This document shows positions 36,808 to 45,886 of a stretch of DNA of 64,000 bases, in pieces. The notes beneath the pieces were generated by a model. It made no database searches. It was not told where the DNA came from and saw nothing but the letters and a program-made list of their open reading frames with translations. This DNA comes from Alcanivorax sp. REN37 (GTDB lineage: Bacteria > Pseudomonadota > Gammaproteobacteria > Pseudomonadales > Alcanivoracaceae). Each line of letters starts with the position of its first letter. Within the stretch, counting starts at the first letter, position 1. Location: the NCBI RefSeq assembly GCF_041102775.1, contig NZ_JBGCUO010000002.1:90828-154827 (forward strand). The letters run 5' to 3'. Position numbers and translations under genes: made by a program.

Positions 36808-38141
36808 GGTGTGATCTCCACACCCTGCAGCGATTGGCCATTGAGGCCAAAGGCGTCACGCAGGGTGCCACTGGCAAAGGCGCAGGAGAGCGCGAATTTC
36901 TGCAATTCCCCCTGCAGATTTTCCAGCGCCATGCGCGCTTGGTGGATGTCCTGTTCGGCGTTGAGCAGGTCCAGCAGGGGCCGGGTGCCGAGTTCCAGGT
37001 ACTGCTGGCGGTACAGGTCGCGGGTTTGCAGGCTGAGTTGTTCACGCGCCTGCAGCAGCGCTTCCTGAGGGGCTAGCGTACGCCGTTGTTCGTCGGCTTC
37101 GCGCAGGGTTTGTCGGGCTTCTGTCAGCGCTTGGCGCAGGCCAGCATCGGATGCCGTCAGCGCGTGTTGAGCGGCCTTTTCCTGGGCACGCAAACTGCCG
37201 CCCTGGTAGAGCGGCATGTTCATGTTCAGGAACAGGCTGTAGTCGGTGCGATCAGAATCCACGCCCCCCATGCGCGGTAGATCGTCGACATAATGGGACA
37301 CGCTGGGATCGAGCGTCAAAGTCGGCCGGCGCTGGGCGCGGGCGAGATCCAGTTCGGCTTCGGCATGGGCGCGCTCGGCGCGCGCCATCAGCAGGGCCGG
37401 CACTGCTTGGCGCTCCAGATCATCGGGGCTGCAGGACTGGCCCAGATCAGCAGGCAGCCGGTCTTCGATGCGGCGCGGCCCCTGGGCACCCACCAAGGTG
37501 CCGAGGCGCGCCTCCCAGCGTGCCCGCTGGGCAGCGTGGTCGAGCACTTGGGCGCGGGCCACTTCCACGCGCTGCTGGGACTGGATCGCATCAGACAGGC
37601 TGCTGGCGCCTTGCTGGTGACGGCGCTCCACCAGCCCGGCCACCGCCGCCAGCCCTTGGTATTGCTCGCGGGCCAGTTGCTCCAAACGCCATTGGCGGCG
37701 CGCTTCCAGTGCTGCTTCGGCGGTTTGCAGGGCAATGTCGTCCACCGTCAGCAGCAGGCGCGCCTGCTGGGCGAGGCTGGCGGCTTCGGCAGAGCGCACG
37801 GCACTGGAAACTTTGCCGAAGTCGTACAGCATCTGTGACACCGACAGTACCAGCTCTGGGTACACCCCGGCGTCATCGTAGCGGCGTTCATAACCGCTGC
37901 GCAGACCACCGTTAACCTGCGGGTAATAACCGGCGCGCGCGGCACTGCGGGCTTGCAGCTGTTGCTGCACCAGCGCTGCTTGGCGGCCAATAGTGGGGTG
38001 CCAGGACACCGCACGCTGAACCGCGGCGACCGCCGTCAGCGACGCAATGGGCTCGGGTTCTGGCAGGACATCAGCGGAGACCGCAGGCGGCAGCAGGGCA
38101 GCCAGCAGCACCGTGCAGCGAAGACGGGAGAGAGCAAACAT
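36804..38141 (-). CDS. TolC-family outer-membrane channel (LapE-like)
   Basis: A 445-residue outer-membrane efflux protein with signal peptide MFALSRLRCTVLLAALLPPAVSA and two tandem helical repeats typical of TolC: AVSWHPTIGRQAALVQQQLQARSAARAGYYPQ, then LEARRQWRLEQLAREQYQG, and in the second half RAERAHAEAELDLARAQRRPTLTLD and YRQQYLELGTRPLLDLLNAEQDIHQARMAL. The ATG at 38141 is the signal-peptide start; the frame is open much further upstream. The operon position shows it is the export duct for the adhesin. Confidence 0.92.
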   Translation of the reverse strand: MFALSRLRCTVLLAALLPPAVSADVLPEPEPIASLTAVAAVQRAVSWHPTIGRQAALVQQQLQARSAARAGYYPQVNGGLRSGYERRYDDAGVYPELVLSVSQMLYDFGKVSSAVRSAEAASLAQQARLLLTVDDIALQTAEAALEARRQWRLEQLAREQYQGLAAVAGLVERRHQQGASSLSDAIQSQQRVEVARAQVLDHAAQRARWEARLGTLVGAQGPRRIEDRLPADLGQSCSPDDLERQAVPALLMARAERAHAEAELDLARAQRRPTLTLDPSVSHYVDDLPRMGGVDSDRTDYSLFLNMNMPLYQGGSLRAQEKAAQHALTASDAGLRQALTEARQTLREADEQRRTLAPQEALLQAREQLSLQTRDLYRQQYLELGTRPLLDLLNAEQDIHQARMALENLQGELQKFALSCAFASGTLRDAFGLNGQSLQGVEITP

Positions 38142-38171
38142 GATCACCTGCTGAAGGTCGGGCAAGGACAA

Positions 38172-38198
38172 GCCGCCCGCCGGCCCCGGTGGGCGGCG
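38172..38198 (-). terminator. GC hairpin between adhesin and TolC genes
   Basis: CCGCCCGCC / GGTGGGCGG stem with one wobble and a 9-base GC loop in the 118-base gap. No T-run. It could lower read-through or protect the adhesin mRNA end. Confidence 0.35.
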
Positions 38199-38259
38199 GC
38201 CATGGTGCAGGGAGACGATGGGCAGCGCCGGGGCGGACCCCGGCACTGCCATCAGAGCA

Positions 38260-41200
38260 TCAGACCAGTACCCCCAGGTCCTGATCGTTGTCTTCCAGCC
38301 GATCGGCAAGGTACAGCGCCGTGTCGGGTTCGGGAAGTACCGCTGCGCTGCTGCCGGCCGCATCGGCCAGGACATCGCCGTTCCAGCTGAGGCTTTCTTC
38401 CTGCGGCAAGCTGACCAGATCGGACAGGTCCGGCAGCGCGTCGGCAGCGGTGGTGCTGCTGTTGTCGTCGGCGCTGGCCTGGCTCTGCTGCACGCCGTGA
38501 TCATCGCTGATGGCGGGGGAGCCATCGTCGGTGGTCACGTTGGGCAGGATCTTGCCGTTCGGTGCATCGTGGCTGACGGTGACGGTCAGCGTGGCGCTGC
38601 TGGTGGTGCCGATTTTGGAGGTCAGCGTGTAGTCGAAGCTGTCCTCGCCGTAGCCGGTGCCGTTCGGCTTGTAGCGGTAGGTGCCGTTCTCGTACACGGT
38701 CAAGGTGCCGTACTGGCCTTCCAACGTCAGTGACTCGCCGCTGCCGCCGATACCACCGGCCACCACCATGGTCTTGCCTTCAATGGTCACGGAGCCCAGT
38801 TCTTCGATGCCGAGATCATTGCCGTACAGGTTGCCGCTCACATCCGGCAGCGTCTTTTCCACGTATTCGTCGTGGTAAGTGGTGGTCACCTTCATGCCTT
38901 GGAAGCGCAGGCGCACGATGGTGGCCGACACGCCGCTGGTGGACAGGTCGAGGCGGTAGCTGCCGGCAGCCAGGCCATCGGTGGTGATGTCCAGCGTCAG
39001 CTTGGCGTTCTCGCCCTTGCCCTTGGCTTGGTCGGTGTAGACCACCGTTTCCACGCCATTCTCGTCGATGTGGATCAGCTTGTAGGTCAGGGTGGTTTCA
39101 CCCAGGCCTTGCACCCGCGCCGACACGTGCATGTTGATGTGCGTGGTCTGGTCGCCTTCGTGAATTTCGAAGGTGCCGGCGGTCTTGGTCTGGCCCTTGC
39201 CGATGCCGGAACCCCACGACTCATCGCCGCTGTTCTGCTCCACCACCAATTTTTCCATCGGTACTTCGATACCGCGCACGTCATCGGTGGCGTGCAGTAC
39301 GTCCACTTTCACCTTCAGTGCGCCGACGCTGGTGCTGCCGTCGGCATGGCGCAGAGTGTAGCTGAAGCTGTCGACCTTGCCGTACGGCAGTGGCTCACCG
39401 GCCGTCACTGGCTTGATGGTGTAGGTGTAGCTGCCGTCAGCGTTGATCTCCAGCGTGCCGTATTCGCCGTCCACGGTGAGGGTGCCGTTGGCGCCCATCT
39501 TGGTGCCGTCGACGCGGATCACTTGGCTGTCGTCGTTGTCGTTAACGTCGCCGGACACTTCACCTTCCAGCGTGCTCGGATTGTTGTAGTCGTAGACCTT
39601 CTCCGAGCCCGCCTTGACGCCCACCGTGGTGCCGGTCAGCAGTGACAGGCCGCGCACGTGGCGCAGGGCCACCGCGTAGGAGCCTTCGGTGAAGCCCAGT
39701 GACAGTTCGCTGGACACGCCACCCAGCAGCGGGATGTCGAGCCAGCCGTTTTGCACGTGGTATTCCACGTACTTGCCGAGCTTCTCGTCGTAGCGGTAGA
39801 TCACCAAGTCGTACAGGCTGGCCACCGCCACACCGCCGCCATTGGCGAACAGCGTCAGTTCATGGAAAGTGTTTTCGCCCACATCGAACTTGAGCGAGTT
39901 TTTCAGCGTCAGGGCGTCGGCACCGAGGATCGGGCCGAGACCCGCTTTGAGCACGCCGAAGTCGGTTTTGCTGCCAATCGCATTGGCCGGCGCACCGGCG
40001 CTCGGTACCACGTCCACCACCACGACCGCATCGGCTTCAATGGCGTCGCTCTGGTCGCCACGGCCGAGGGTGATTTCCAGTTCCGCGGTGGCCTGGTCGC
40101 TGCCATTGGGCGCGGTCACGGTGTAGGTGAATACGTCCTTCACGCCGTACTGCGGGTTGTCCTTGAACTCCGGCTTGAGCACGTATTCGTAGCTGCCGTC
40201 GGCGTGCAGGGTCAGGGTGCCGTATTGGCCTTCAATCACCGCCGGGGTGGTGTCGGTGACCGGCTGGCCGTCCACGGCGGTGACCACCGAGCCGTCCGGC
40301 ACATCGTCCATGCCGTGGTTGGGGTCCGCGTCGGTGATGACGTTGCCGAGCGCCTGGCCACTGGCTTCCAGCGGCTTGCTGTAGTCAAACACCACATCCG
40401 AAACGGTGCGCAAGGTGTAACCGGTGAGCACGCTGATACCGGCTTTGGCGCCGACCAGGAACATGTACTTGCCCGGCTCCAGCGTCATGCTGAGCTCATT
40501 GGACGCACCGCCGAGCAGGTACACCTTGAGGAAGTTGCTGTCGACGCGCACTTGGTGCCACTGGCCGTCGGATTCGTTGAACTTGTAGGTGAACAGGTCG
40601 AAGAAGCTCAGGATCGACACGCCACCGCCACCCGCTTTCAGGGTGATCTGGCGCACCGTGTCTTCCGCCACTTCCAGCTGCAGCGTATTGCCGAGGTCCA
40701 CCGCGGCCAGGTCCAGGATGCCCAAGCCCAGGTTGGCGACCACGAACGAGGTCTTGCTGGAGAGGCCACCGTCGTAGCTGCTCGGCACCACATCCACCGG
40801 CAGGGTGACGGCGTTGTTGGCGGCCGAGATTTCGTAGTGGGCCAGCACCAGGGCCGGATCGGACACGTTGCCGGCGTCGTCGGTGAGCTCCACCGACAGT
40901 TGTTCACCGCCGGTCTGCGGCGGATCCAGCGGGATGCTGAAATCGCCGTTGGCGTCGACCACGCCGGTCGCAATTTCATTGCCGTCGGCGTCCTTCACGG
41001 TGACGGCGGCGCCCGGTTCGCCCTTGCCAGTCAGCTGCTCGCCGTCCACCGATACTTTCAGGTCGGTGGCGGGATCTGGCGGGGTCAGGTCCGGGGCCAC
41101 GGTGCTGGCATCCGGAGAGTCGTTGCCGGCGTCATCGGTGAGCACCACGTCCAACTGCTCGCCGTTGGTTTGCGGCGGCGTCAGCTCCAGATCGAAGTTA

Positions 41201-43911
41201 CCGTTCGGATCTACCGGACCGGTGGCGACGATAGTGCCGTCTTGGTCGCGCACGGTGACGGTGGTGCCCGGCTCACCGGTACCGGTGATGCGGGTGCCGT
41301 CAGCATTCACTTCCACATCTTCGGCGGCTTCCGGCGGCGTGGTGTCGGGCGCGTCCACTTGCGCCGGCAGTGATTCGCCGGTGGCGTCGGACAGCACCAC
41401 ATCCAGGGTTTCGCCATTGGTCTGGGGCGGTGACAGCGTCACGGTGAAATCACCGTTGTTGTCCACGGTGCCGGTGCCGAGCACGTTGCCGTCGGCATCG
41501 GTGACGGTCACATCTGAGTTGGGGCGGCCTTTACCGGTCAGTTCAGCGCCGTCTGCGCTGACATCCAGGTCAGTCGGACGCGGCGGTGCGCCGTCGGTGG
41601 GCGCCAGCGCCTGACCCGGCTCGGACACGTTGCCGGCGGCGTCGGTGAGCGTCACATCCAGTGTTTGGCCGAGGATCTGTGCCGGCGCCAGCGTGACCGA
41701 GAACTTGCCGTCGGTGCCAACGTTGCCGGTACCGATGACATCGCCCGCGGCGTTGGTCACGGTCACCGAGGCACCGGGTTCGCCCTTGCCGGTCAGTTCG
41801 GTGCCGTCATCGTTCACTTTCAGATCGGTGGGTTTGGCCGGTGGCGTGGTGTCATTGGCGGAGACCGGTACCGCCGGCGACTCGTTGTCGGCGGCGTCCA
41901 CCAGGCTCACGTCCACGGTTTCACCGTTGGTCAGCGGCGGGTTCACCGGCACCGTGAAGGTGCCGTCGGCGTCTACCGTGCCGGTGGCGATCTGCTTGCC
42001 GGTGCTGTCCTTGATGGACACCTGGGTGTTCGGCTCGCCCTTGCCGGTGATGACATCGCCATCGTCGCTCAGCAGTACGTCAGTGGGCGCGTCCGGCGGG
42101 GTCAGGTCGGGAGCAGTGGCGGTGGTCGGGTCGGAGTCGTTGCCGGCGTCATCGGTGAGCACTACGTCGACGGTCTCGCCATCCACCAGCGGCGGGTTGA
42201 TGCCCACGGTGAAGTTGCCGTTGTTGTCCACGGTGCCGCTGCCAAGGAGATTGCCGTCGCCATCGGTGATGGTGACGTCAGCGCCCGGCTCGCCCTTGCC
42301 GCTGACGGCGTCGCCGCCGGGGGAGAAGGTCACGTCGGTCGGCGCGTCCGGCGCGGTGGTGTCCGGGGCGGTGACCTGCACCGAGTCGGAGCTGTTGCCG
42401 GCATCATCTTTGAGCACCACGTCGACGGTCTCGCCGTCGGTCAGCGGCGGATCGAGGGTGACGTCGAAGTGACCGTCGTCGTCCACCGTGCCTTCGCCAA
42501 CGACGTTGCCGTCGCCATCGGTGATCACCACCGTGGTGCCCGGCTCGCCGTCACCGGTGACGCTGCTGCCGTCGTCGCTGATGTCCACGTTGTCGGGCTT
42601 GGCCGGCGGCGTGATATCCGGCGCGCGGGTGTCGGTGGGGACCGAGGTCGGGGCGGTCGGCGCCACCTGCACCGTGAGCGGCTCGCCGTTCAGCTGTGCC
42701 GGGGACAGGGTGATCTCGAACTTGCCGTCCTGGCCGACGGTGCCGCGGCCCAGTTCAGTGCCGTCGGCGCCACGCACCACCACGTCGGCGCCGGGCTTGC
42801 CGTTGCCGCTGACGACCGACTCATGGGAGCCGTCGGCCTGCTCAACCGCCTTGGTTTTCACGTTGGTGGCCATGATCGGCGCGGTGACTTCCACGCGCGG
42901 GTCAGAGGTGTTGCCGGCGGCGTCGGTCTGCACCACTTCGATCACTTCGCCCTTGGTCAGCGGCGGCTGCACGACAATGGTGAAGGTGCCGTTGGCATTG
43001 ACTTGGCCGACCGCCAGCACGTTGCCGTCCGGCCCGTAGATGGTGACGCCGGCGCCCGGCTCACCTTTGCCGCTGATTTGCGATTCGGCGTCGGTGCTGG
43101 TGATGGTGACGTCGGTGGGCTGGTCCGGTGCGGTAGTGTCCGGCGCCACTGCGGTGACCGGCAGCGAGCTGTTGCCGGCGTCATCGGTCAGCACCACGTC
43201 CACGGTTTCGCCGTTGGTCAGCGGCGGGTTCACCGGCACCGTGAAGGTGCCGTCGGCGTCCACAGTGCCGGTGGCAATGACGTCGCCGTTGCTGTCGTAG
43301 ACGTCGACGGTGGCACCCGGCTCACCTTTGCCGGTGATGGCATCGCCGTCGTCACTGAAGGTCACGTCTTCAGCGGGCTTCGGCGGCGTGGTATCCACCG
43401 GCTTGCCCTTGCTGCTGCTACTGCTGCTACTACTGCCGGCGGCGACGCCCCCGGCGATCAGCAGGCCAGCCAGTAGCCACGGCCACCAGATAATGGCGCC
43501 GGCAGCAGCAGCGTCGTAGCCCAGGCTCTGGTGGCTGGTGGCGCCGTCGACCAGTTCTGCGGCCAGCGATTCGGTTTGGCCGTCCTGCGGAACGTAGGCG
43601 TAGGCCTTGCCGTCTTCGGAGACGCCGGTCAGTTCCGGCGGGTTCTCCAGTGCGTAGTAGTCGGTCAGCACCACGTCCGGCACGCCCTGTTTGTGCTGGG
43701 CGGCGGTTTCGTCGAAGAACACCTGCAGGTCATCGCCGCTGCGGCGGATCACCACTTGGTCGGGAGCGACTTGGGTGGTGGCATCGCGCAGCTCAACGGT
43801 CATGCCGGAGCGCGCTGGAACGGTGACAGTCTGGCCGCTGCCGGGACGGGCAACATGGCCGCTTTGTGCGCCGTTGGAAGTTTGGATGAGTACCTGGACC
43901 GGATTGCTCAT
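38260..43911 (-). CDS. Bap/LapF-like large surface adhesin, type I secreted
   Basis: 1,883 residues. Residues 1-132 are a BapA-type prefix domain; 134-159 form a hydrophobic Gly-rich segment, then a run of eight or nine serines. Residues 173-1025 hold ten Ig-like repeats of 83-88 residues (D-x-T-P-P-x-x-P-T-D-V ... T-G-K-G-E-P-G ... N-G-E-T-V-D-V). Residues about 1026-1520 contain two copies of a roughly 155-residue domain (VDVVPSS ... NELSMTLEPG / VDVVPSA ... SELSLGFTEG), each followed by a VCBS-like domain. About 1520-1830 has another beta-rich domain and a VCBS-like unit, and the tail is acidic, ending DLGVLV. No GGxGxDxxx calcium repeats are visible. It sits between an OmpA lipoprotein and its exporter genes and is presumed to mediate attachment or biofilm. 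Confidence 0.9.
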   Translation of the reverse strand: MSNPVQVLIQTSNGAQSGHVARPGSGQTVTVPARSGMTVELRDATTQVAPDQVVIRRSGDDLQVFFDETAAQHKQGVPDVVLTDYYALENPPELTGVSEDGKAYAYVPQDGQTESLAAELVDGATSHQSLGYDAAAAGAIIWWPWLLAGLLIAGGVAAGSSSSSSSSKGKPVDTTPPKPAEDVTFSDDGDAITGKGEPGATVDVYDSNGDVIATGTVDADGTFTVPVNPPLTNGETVDVVLTDDAGNSSLPVTAVAPDTTAPDQPTDVTITSTDAESQISGKGEPGAGVTIYGPDGNVLAVGQVNANGTFTIVVQPPLTKGEVIEVVQTDAAGNTSDPRVEVTAPIMATNVKTKAVEQADGSHESVVSGNGKPGADVVVRGADGTELGRGTVGQDGKFEITLSPAQLNGEPLTVQVAPTAPTSVPTDTRAPDITPPAKPDNVDISDDGSSVTGDGEPGTTVVITDGDGNVVGEGTVDDDGHFDVTLDPPLTDGETVDVVLKDDAGNSSDSVQVTAPDTTAPDAPTDVTFSPGGDAVSGKGEPGADVTITDGDGNLLGSGTVDNNGNFTVGINPPLVDGETVDVVLTDDAGNDSDPTTATAPDLTPPDAPTDVLLSDDGDVITGKGEPNTQVSIKDSTGKQIATGTVDADGTFTVPVNPPLTNGETVDVSLVDAADNESPAVPVSANDTTPPAKPTDLKVNDDGTELTGKGEPGASVTVTNAAGDVIGTGNVGTDGKFSVTLAPAQILGQTLDVTLTDAAGNVSEPGQALAPTDGAPPRPTDLDVSADGAELTGKGRPNSDVTVTDADGNVLGTGTVDNNGDFTVTLSPPQTNGETLDVVLSDATGESLPAQVDAPDTTPPEAAEDVEVNADGTRITGTGEPGTTVTVRDQDGTIVATGPVDPNGNFDLELTPPQTNGEQLDVVLTDDAGNDSPDASTVAPDLTPPDPATDLKVSVDGEQLTGKGEPGAAVTVKDADGNEIATGVVDANGDFSIPLDPPQTGGEQLSVELTDDAGNVSDPALVLAHYEISAANNAVTLPVDVVPSSYDGGLSSKTSFVVANLGLGILDLAAVDLGNTLQLEVAEDTVRQITLKAGGGGVSILSFFDLFTYKFNESDGQWHQVRVDSNFLKVYLLGGASNELSMTLEPGKYMFLVGAKAGISVLTGYTLRTVSDVVFDYSKPLEASGQALGNVITDADPNHGMDDVPDGSVVTAVDGQPVTDTTPAVIEGQYGTLTLHADGSYEYVLKPEFKDNPQYGVKDVFTYTVTAPNGSDQATAELEITLGRGDQSDAIEADAVVVVDVVPSAGAPANAIGSKTDFGVLKAGLGPILGADALTLKNSLKFDVGENTFHELTLFANGGGVAVASLYDLVIYRYDEKLGKYVEYHVQNGWLDIPLLGGVSSELSLGFTEGSYAVALRHVRGLSLLTGTTVGVKAGSEKVYDYNNPSTLEGEVSGDVNDNDDSQVIRVDGTKMGANGTLTVDGEYGTLEINADGSYTYTIKPVTAGEPLPYGKVDSFSYTLRHADGSTSVGALKVKVDVLHATDDVRGIEVPMEKLVVEQNSGDESWGSGIGKGQTKTAGTFEIHEGDQTTHINMHVSARVQGLGETTLTYKLIHIDENGVETVVYTDQAKGKGENAKLTLDITTDGLAAGSYRLDLSTSGVSATIVRLRFQGMKVTTTYHDEYVEKTLPDVSGNLYGNDLGIEELGSVTIEGKTMVVAGGIGGSGESLTLEGQYGTLTVYENGTYRYKPNGTGYGEDSFDYTLTSKIGTTSSATLTVTVSHDAPNGKILPNVTTDDGSPAISDDHGVQQSQASADDNSSTTAADALPDLSDLVSLPQEESLSWNGDVLADAAGSSAAVLPEPDTALYLADRLEDNDQDLGVLV
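40837..43395 (-). repeat. Ten tandem Ig-like repeats inside the adhesin
   Basis: Units of 85, 88, 86, 85, 85, 85, 86, 83, 85 and 85 codons, read from the N-terminal side. Unit 3 is the most divergent; it lacks the D-T-T-P-P opening. Units 1 and 6 are nearly identical over an 80-base block at DNA level (43198-43277 against 41911-41990, four differences). Confidence 0.95.
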
Positions 43912-43991
43912 GACTCGATTCCTTGCGTTTCAATCTGGGAGGGCCGGCGCTCTGGCGCCGGCCGCTGGATTAGTCAGGTGGCGGGACCTAC

Positions 43992-44951
43992 TCAGCGCGT
44001 GGCGCTGTTGTCCTGCACACCCCACAGCTCAATGGCAACCCGACGGTCCGGCTGCAGGCAGCCGATCAGCTGCTGGCGCGGCAGGTAATCGGGGCAGTCG
44101 GACACCGGGTCACGCTTGCCGCGGCCAGAAACCTGTACGTTGCCGCTGACGCCCTGATTGCTCAGGTAGGCGGCCACGGTTTCGGCGCGCTGCTGTGACA
44201 GACGGTCGTTGAAGGCATCGCTGCCGAGGCGGTCGGTGTGGCCGACGATGTGGATGCGCTTGACCTGGATCGAGGAGCGGATGTCGCGCGCCAGTTCGTC
44301 AAGCGCGTCGCGGCCTTCCGGCAAGATGTCCTTCATGTCGGAGCTGCCGAAACGGAACAGGGCGTCGGCGCCGATGGCGACTTCACGCAGCAACACCGGC
44401 TCCGGCATCGGCTCCGGGATCTCTTCCAGCACCTGGCGCGGCGGCTCGCAGGAACGGGCCTGGCGATTGACCACGTGCGATTGACGCTCCAGCTTGCGCA
44501 GCGCTTTCTCGGCCTGCTCTTGGGACACCGTGTGCAGGTGGTATTGGCCCATGGCTTTGCTGAGGCGGTAGAACTGGGTGCCGCTCTCGTCCACCGGCAG
44601 ACGGTGGCGGCTCGGCAGGAAGCCCGGCTGGCTGGGATCCACCCGTAGCTCAGCGGTCTCGCCGCAGAAGCGGGCGCTCAGGTATTGGCCCGGCAGCAGT
44701 GCGCCAAGCAGGCGCTCATCGCCCCACAACACCGGTGCCTGTTCGGTCTTGTCGCGCTTGTCGTCCCGGTAGATGACGATTTCGGCCCGTGCGTGGGCGG
44801 TCTCGGACACCGTGTTCGGGTGCCAGGACTGGGACGGTCCGCTCAGTTGTACCGGGGCCGAGGAGCACGCTCCCAGCAGAAGCATGGAGCCGGCTAGCAA
44901 CGCGCCACAGCGCAGGCGGGAGCTGACGAGCAGGGACAAAGCGGTTGGCAT
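43992..44951 (-). CDS. OmpA-family lipoprotein of the adhesin operon
   Basis: A 319-residue lipoprotein with signal peptide and lipobox LLGAC (C about 29), a middle region of unknown fold, a Pro-rich linker (EEIPEPMPEPV) and a C-terminal OmpA peptidoglycan-binding domain (FRFGSSDMKDILPEGRDALDELARDI, IHIVGHTDRLGSDAFNDRLSQQRAETVAAYL, GRGKRDPVSDC). A D and R of the diaminopimelate site are visible. It lies 80 bases upstream of the adhesin on the same strand, probably first in the operon, and could fix the adhesin or its export complex to the cell wall. ATG 44951 is used; ATG 44963 is an equally legal start four residues earlier. Confidence 0.85.
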   Translation of the reverse strand: MPTALSLLVSSRLRCGALLAGSMLLLGACSSAPVQLSGPSQSWHPNTVSETAHARAEIVIYRDDKRDKTEQAPVLWGDERLLGALLPGQYLSARFCGETAELRVDPSQPGFLPSRHRLPVDESGTQFYRLSKAMGQYHLHTVSQEQAEKALRKLERQSHVVNRQARSCEPPRQVLEEIPEPMPEPVLLREVAIGADALFRFGSSDMKDILPEGRDALDELARDIRSSIQVKRIHIVGHTDRLGSDAFNDRLSQQRAETVAAYLSNQGVSGNVQVSGRGKRDPVSDCPDYLPRQQLIGCLQPDRRVAIELWGVQDNSATR

Positions 44952-45375
44952 GAAGTCACCCATTATCCAGATGGCAGAAAGTTGTCGATCGATCACGTGA
45001 CAGGTCGCAGGTGCGGGAGCAGGGGGGAAATGGAGCAGCAGCAAACAAGGCCAAGCGGCAAGTGCAGCTCCGGTCGCGGCCTGGAACCGGCCAGCGTGGA
45101 GCGCAGAACAGCAAAATCGTCGACCCCCGTCCCGATCACCGACAGCCACGGCATCCGGGCGCATCCAAAAGCGCTCAAAAGGGCAAGCCGGACGCGATGG
45201 CGGGCGATGTCGGGGCCATGCTTGTCGGCGGCCGGATCAGAATCAATGGGGTGGTTACCAAAGGCCCCCGCACGATACAAATCAACAACAGATGCTGGTG
45301 CCTGGGCGGCGCTTTTAGCGACAGAAGCCGGCTTTTAGCGACAGCTTGCCAGCGCAGGCGGGCATGGCGGCGGGG
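44952..45375. other. 424-base gene-free region upstream of the adhesin operon
   Basis: No gene supported in either direction. Because the OmpA gene starts at its left edge on the minus strand, the adhesin operon promoter should lie here. The only structured item is the pair of 14-base direct repeats at 45311-45344. I could not find a good -35/-10 pair; a TTGTTGATTTGTATC stretch (reverse strand, about 45273-45287) is the most A/T-rich part. Confidence 0.65.
45311..45344. repeat. Two 14-base direct repeats, possible operator
   Basis: GCTTTTAGCGACAG occurs identically at 45311-45324 and 45331-45344, 20 bases apart, about two helical turns. It lies 32 bases past the trmL stop and roughly 360 bases before the OmpA/adhesin start. 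Confidence 0.55.
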
Positions 45376-45849
45376 TCAGTGGAGACCGGGGAAATCCAGC
45401 TGCCGCAGCACCTCGTAGCAGGCAATGGCGGCGGCGTTGGCGAGGTTGAGGCTGCGAGAATTGGGCTGCATCGGCAGCCGCACTCGCTGGGTATCTGGTA
45501 GTGCGGCCAGCAGCGCTGCTGGTAGACCACGGGTTTCCGGACCAAACAGCAGCACATCGCCGTGGCGGTAAGTCGGTTGGTGGTAATGGTGGTGGCCGTG
45601 GGTGGTGAACGCGAACAGGCGCCGTGCGCCGCACCAGTGCTGGAATGCGTCCCAGTGCTCATGCAACTGCAGTGCAGCTTGGTCGCGGTAATCGAGGCCG
45701 GCTCGGCGCAACAACTTGTCGTCGAGCGAGAAGCCGAGCGGGGCAATCAAGTGCAGGCGGCAGCCGATGTTGGCGGCCAAACGCATGAGGTTGCCGGTGT
45801 TGGGCGGGATTTCTGGCTGGTAGAGCGCCAGATGCAGGACGGCGGTCAT
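45376..45849 (-). CDS. trmL: tRNA (cytidine/uridine-2'-O-)-methyltransferase TrmL
   Basis: A 157-residue SPOUT methyltransferase that methylates the wobble base of tRNA-Leu. The family pattern is complete: LALYQPEIPPNTGNLMRLAANIGCRLHLI, the trefoil-knot SAM loop LLFGPETRGLP and VRLPMQPNSRSLNLANAAAIACYEVLRQ. ATG 45849 is used; a GTG three bases earlier is possible. It lies 37 bases downstream of typA on the same strand, with a strong hairpin in between. Confidence 0.95.
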   Translation of the reverse strand: MTAVLHLALYQPEIPPNTGNLMRLAANIGCRLHLIAPLGFSLDDKLLRRAGLDYRDQAALQLHEHWDAFQHWCGARRLFAFTTHGHHHYHQPTYRHGDVLLFGPETRGLPAALLAALPDTQRVRLPMQPNSRSLNLANAAAIACYEVLRQLDFPGLH

Positions 45850-45855
45850 CACTGA

Positions 45856-45879
45856 CGGCGGGGCCGTGAGGCCCCGCCG
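45856..45879 (-). terminator. GC hairpin in the typA-trmL gap
   Basis: CGGCGGGGCC / GGCCCCGCCG, a perfect 10-base stem with a 4-base loop, 7 bases from the trmL ATG. There is no T-run, so it is more likely an attenuating or translation-limiting structure than a full terminator. Confidence 0.45.
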
Positions 45880-45886
45880 GTATACC

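Noticed and set aside
41665..43476. A 603-codon frame antisense to the adhesin repeats
   Set aside because: It is a shadow of the repeated Ig-like units and is itself repetitive for that reason.
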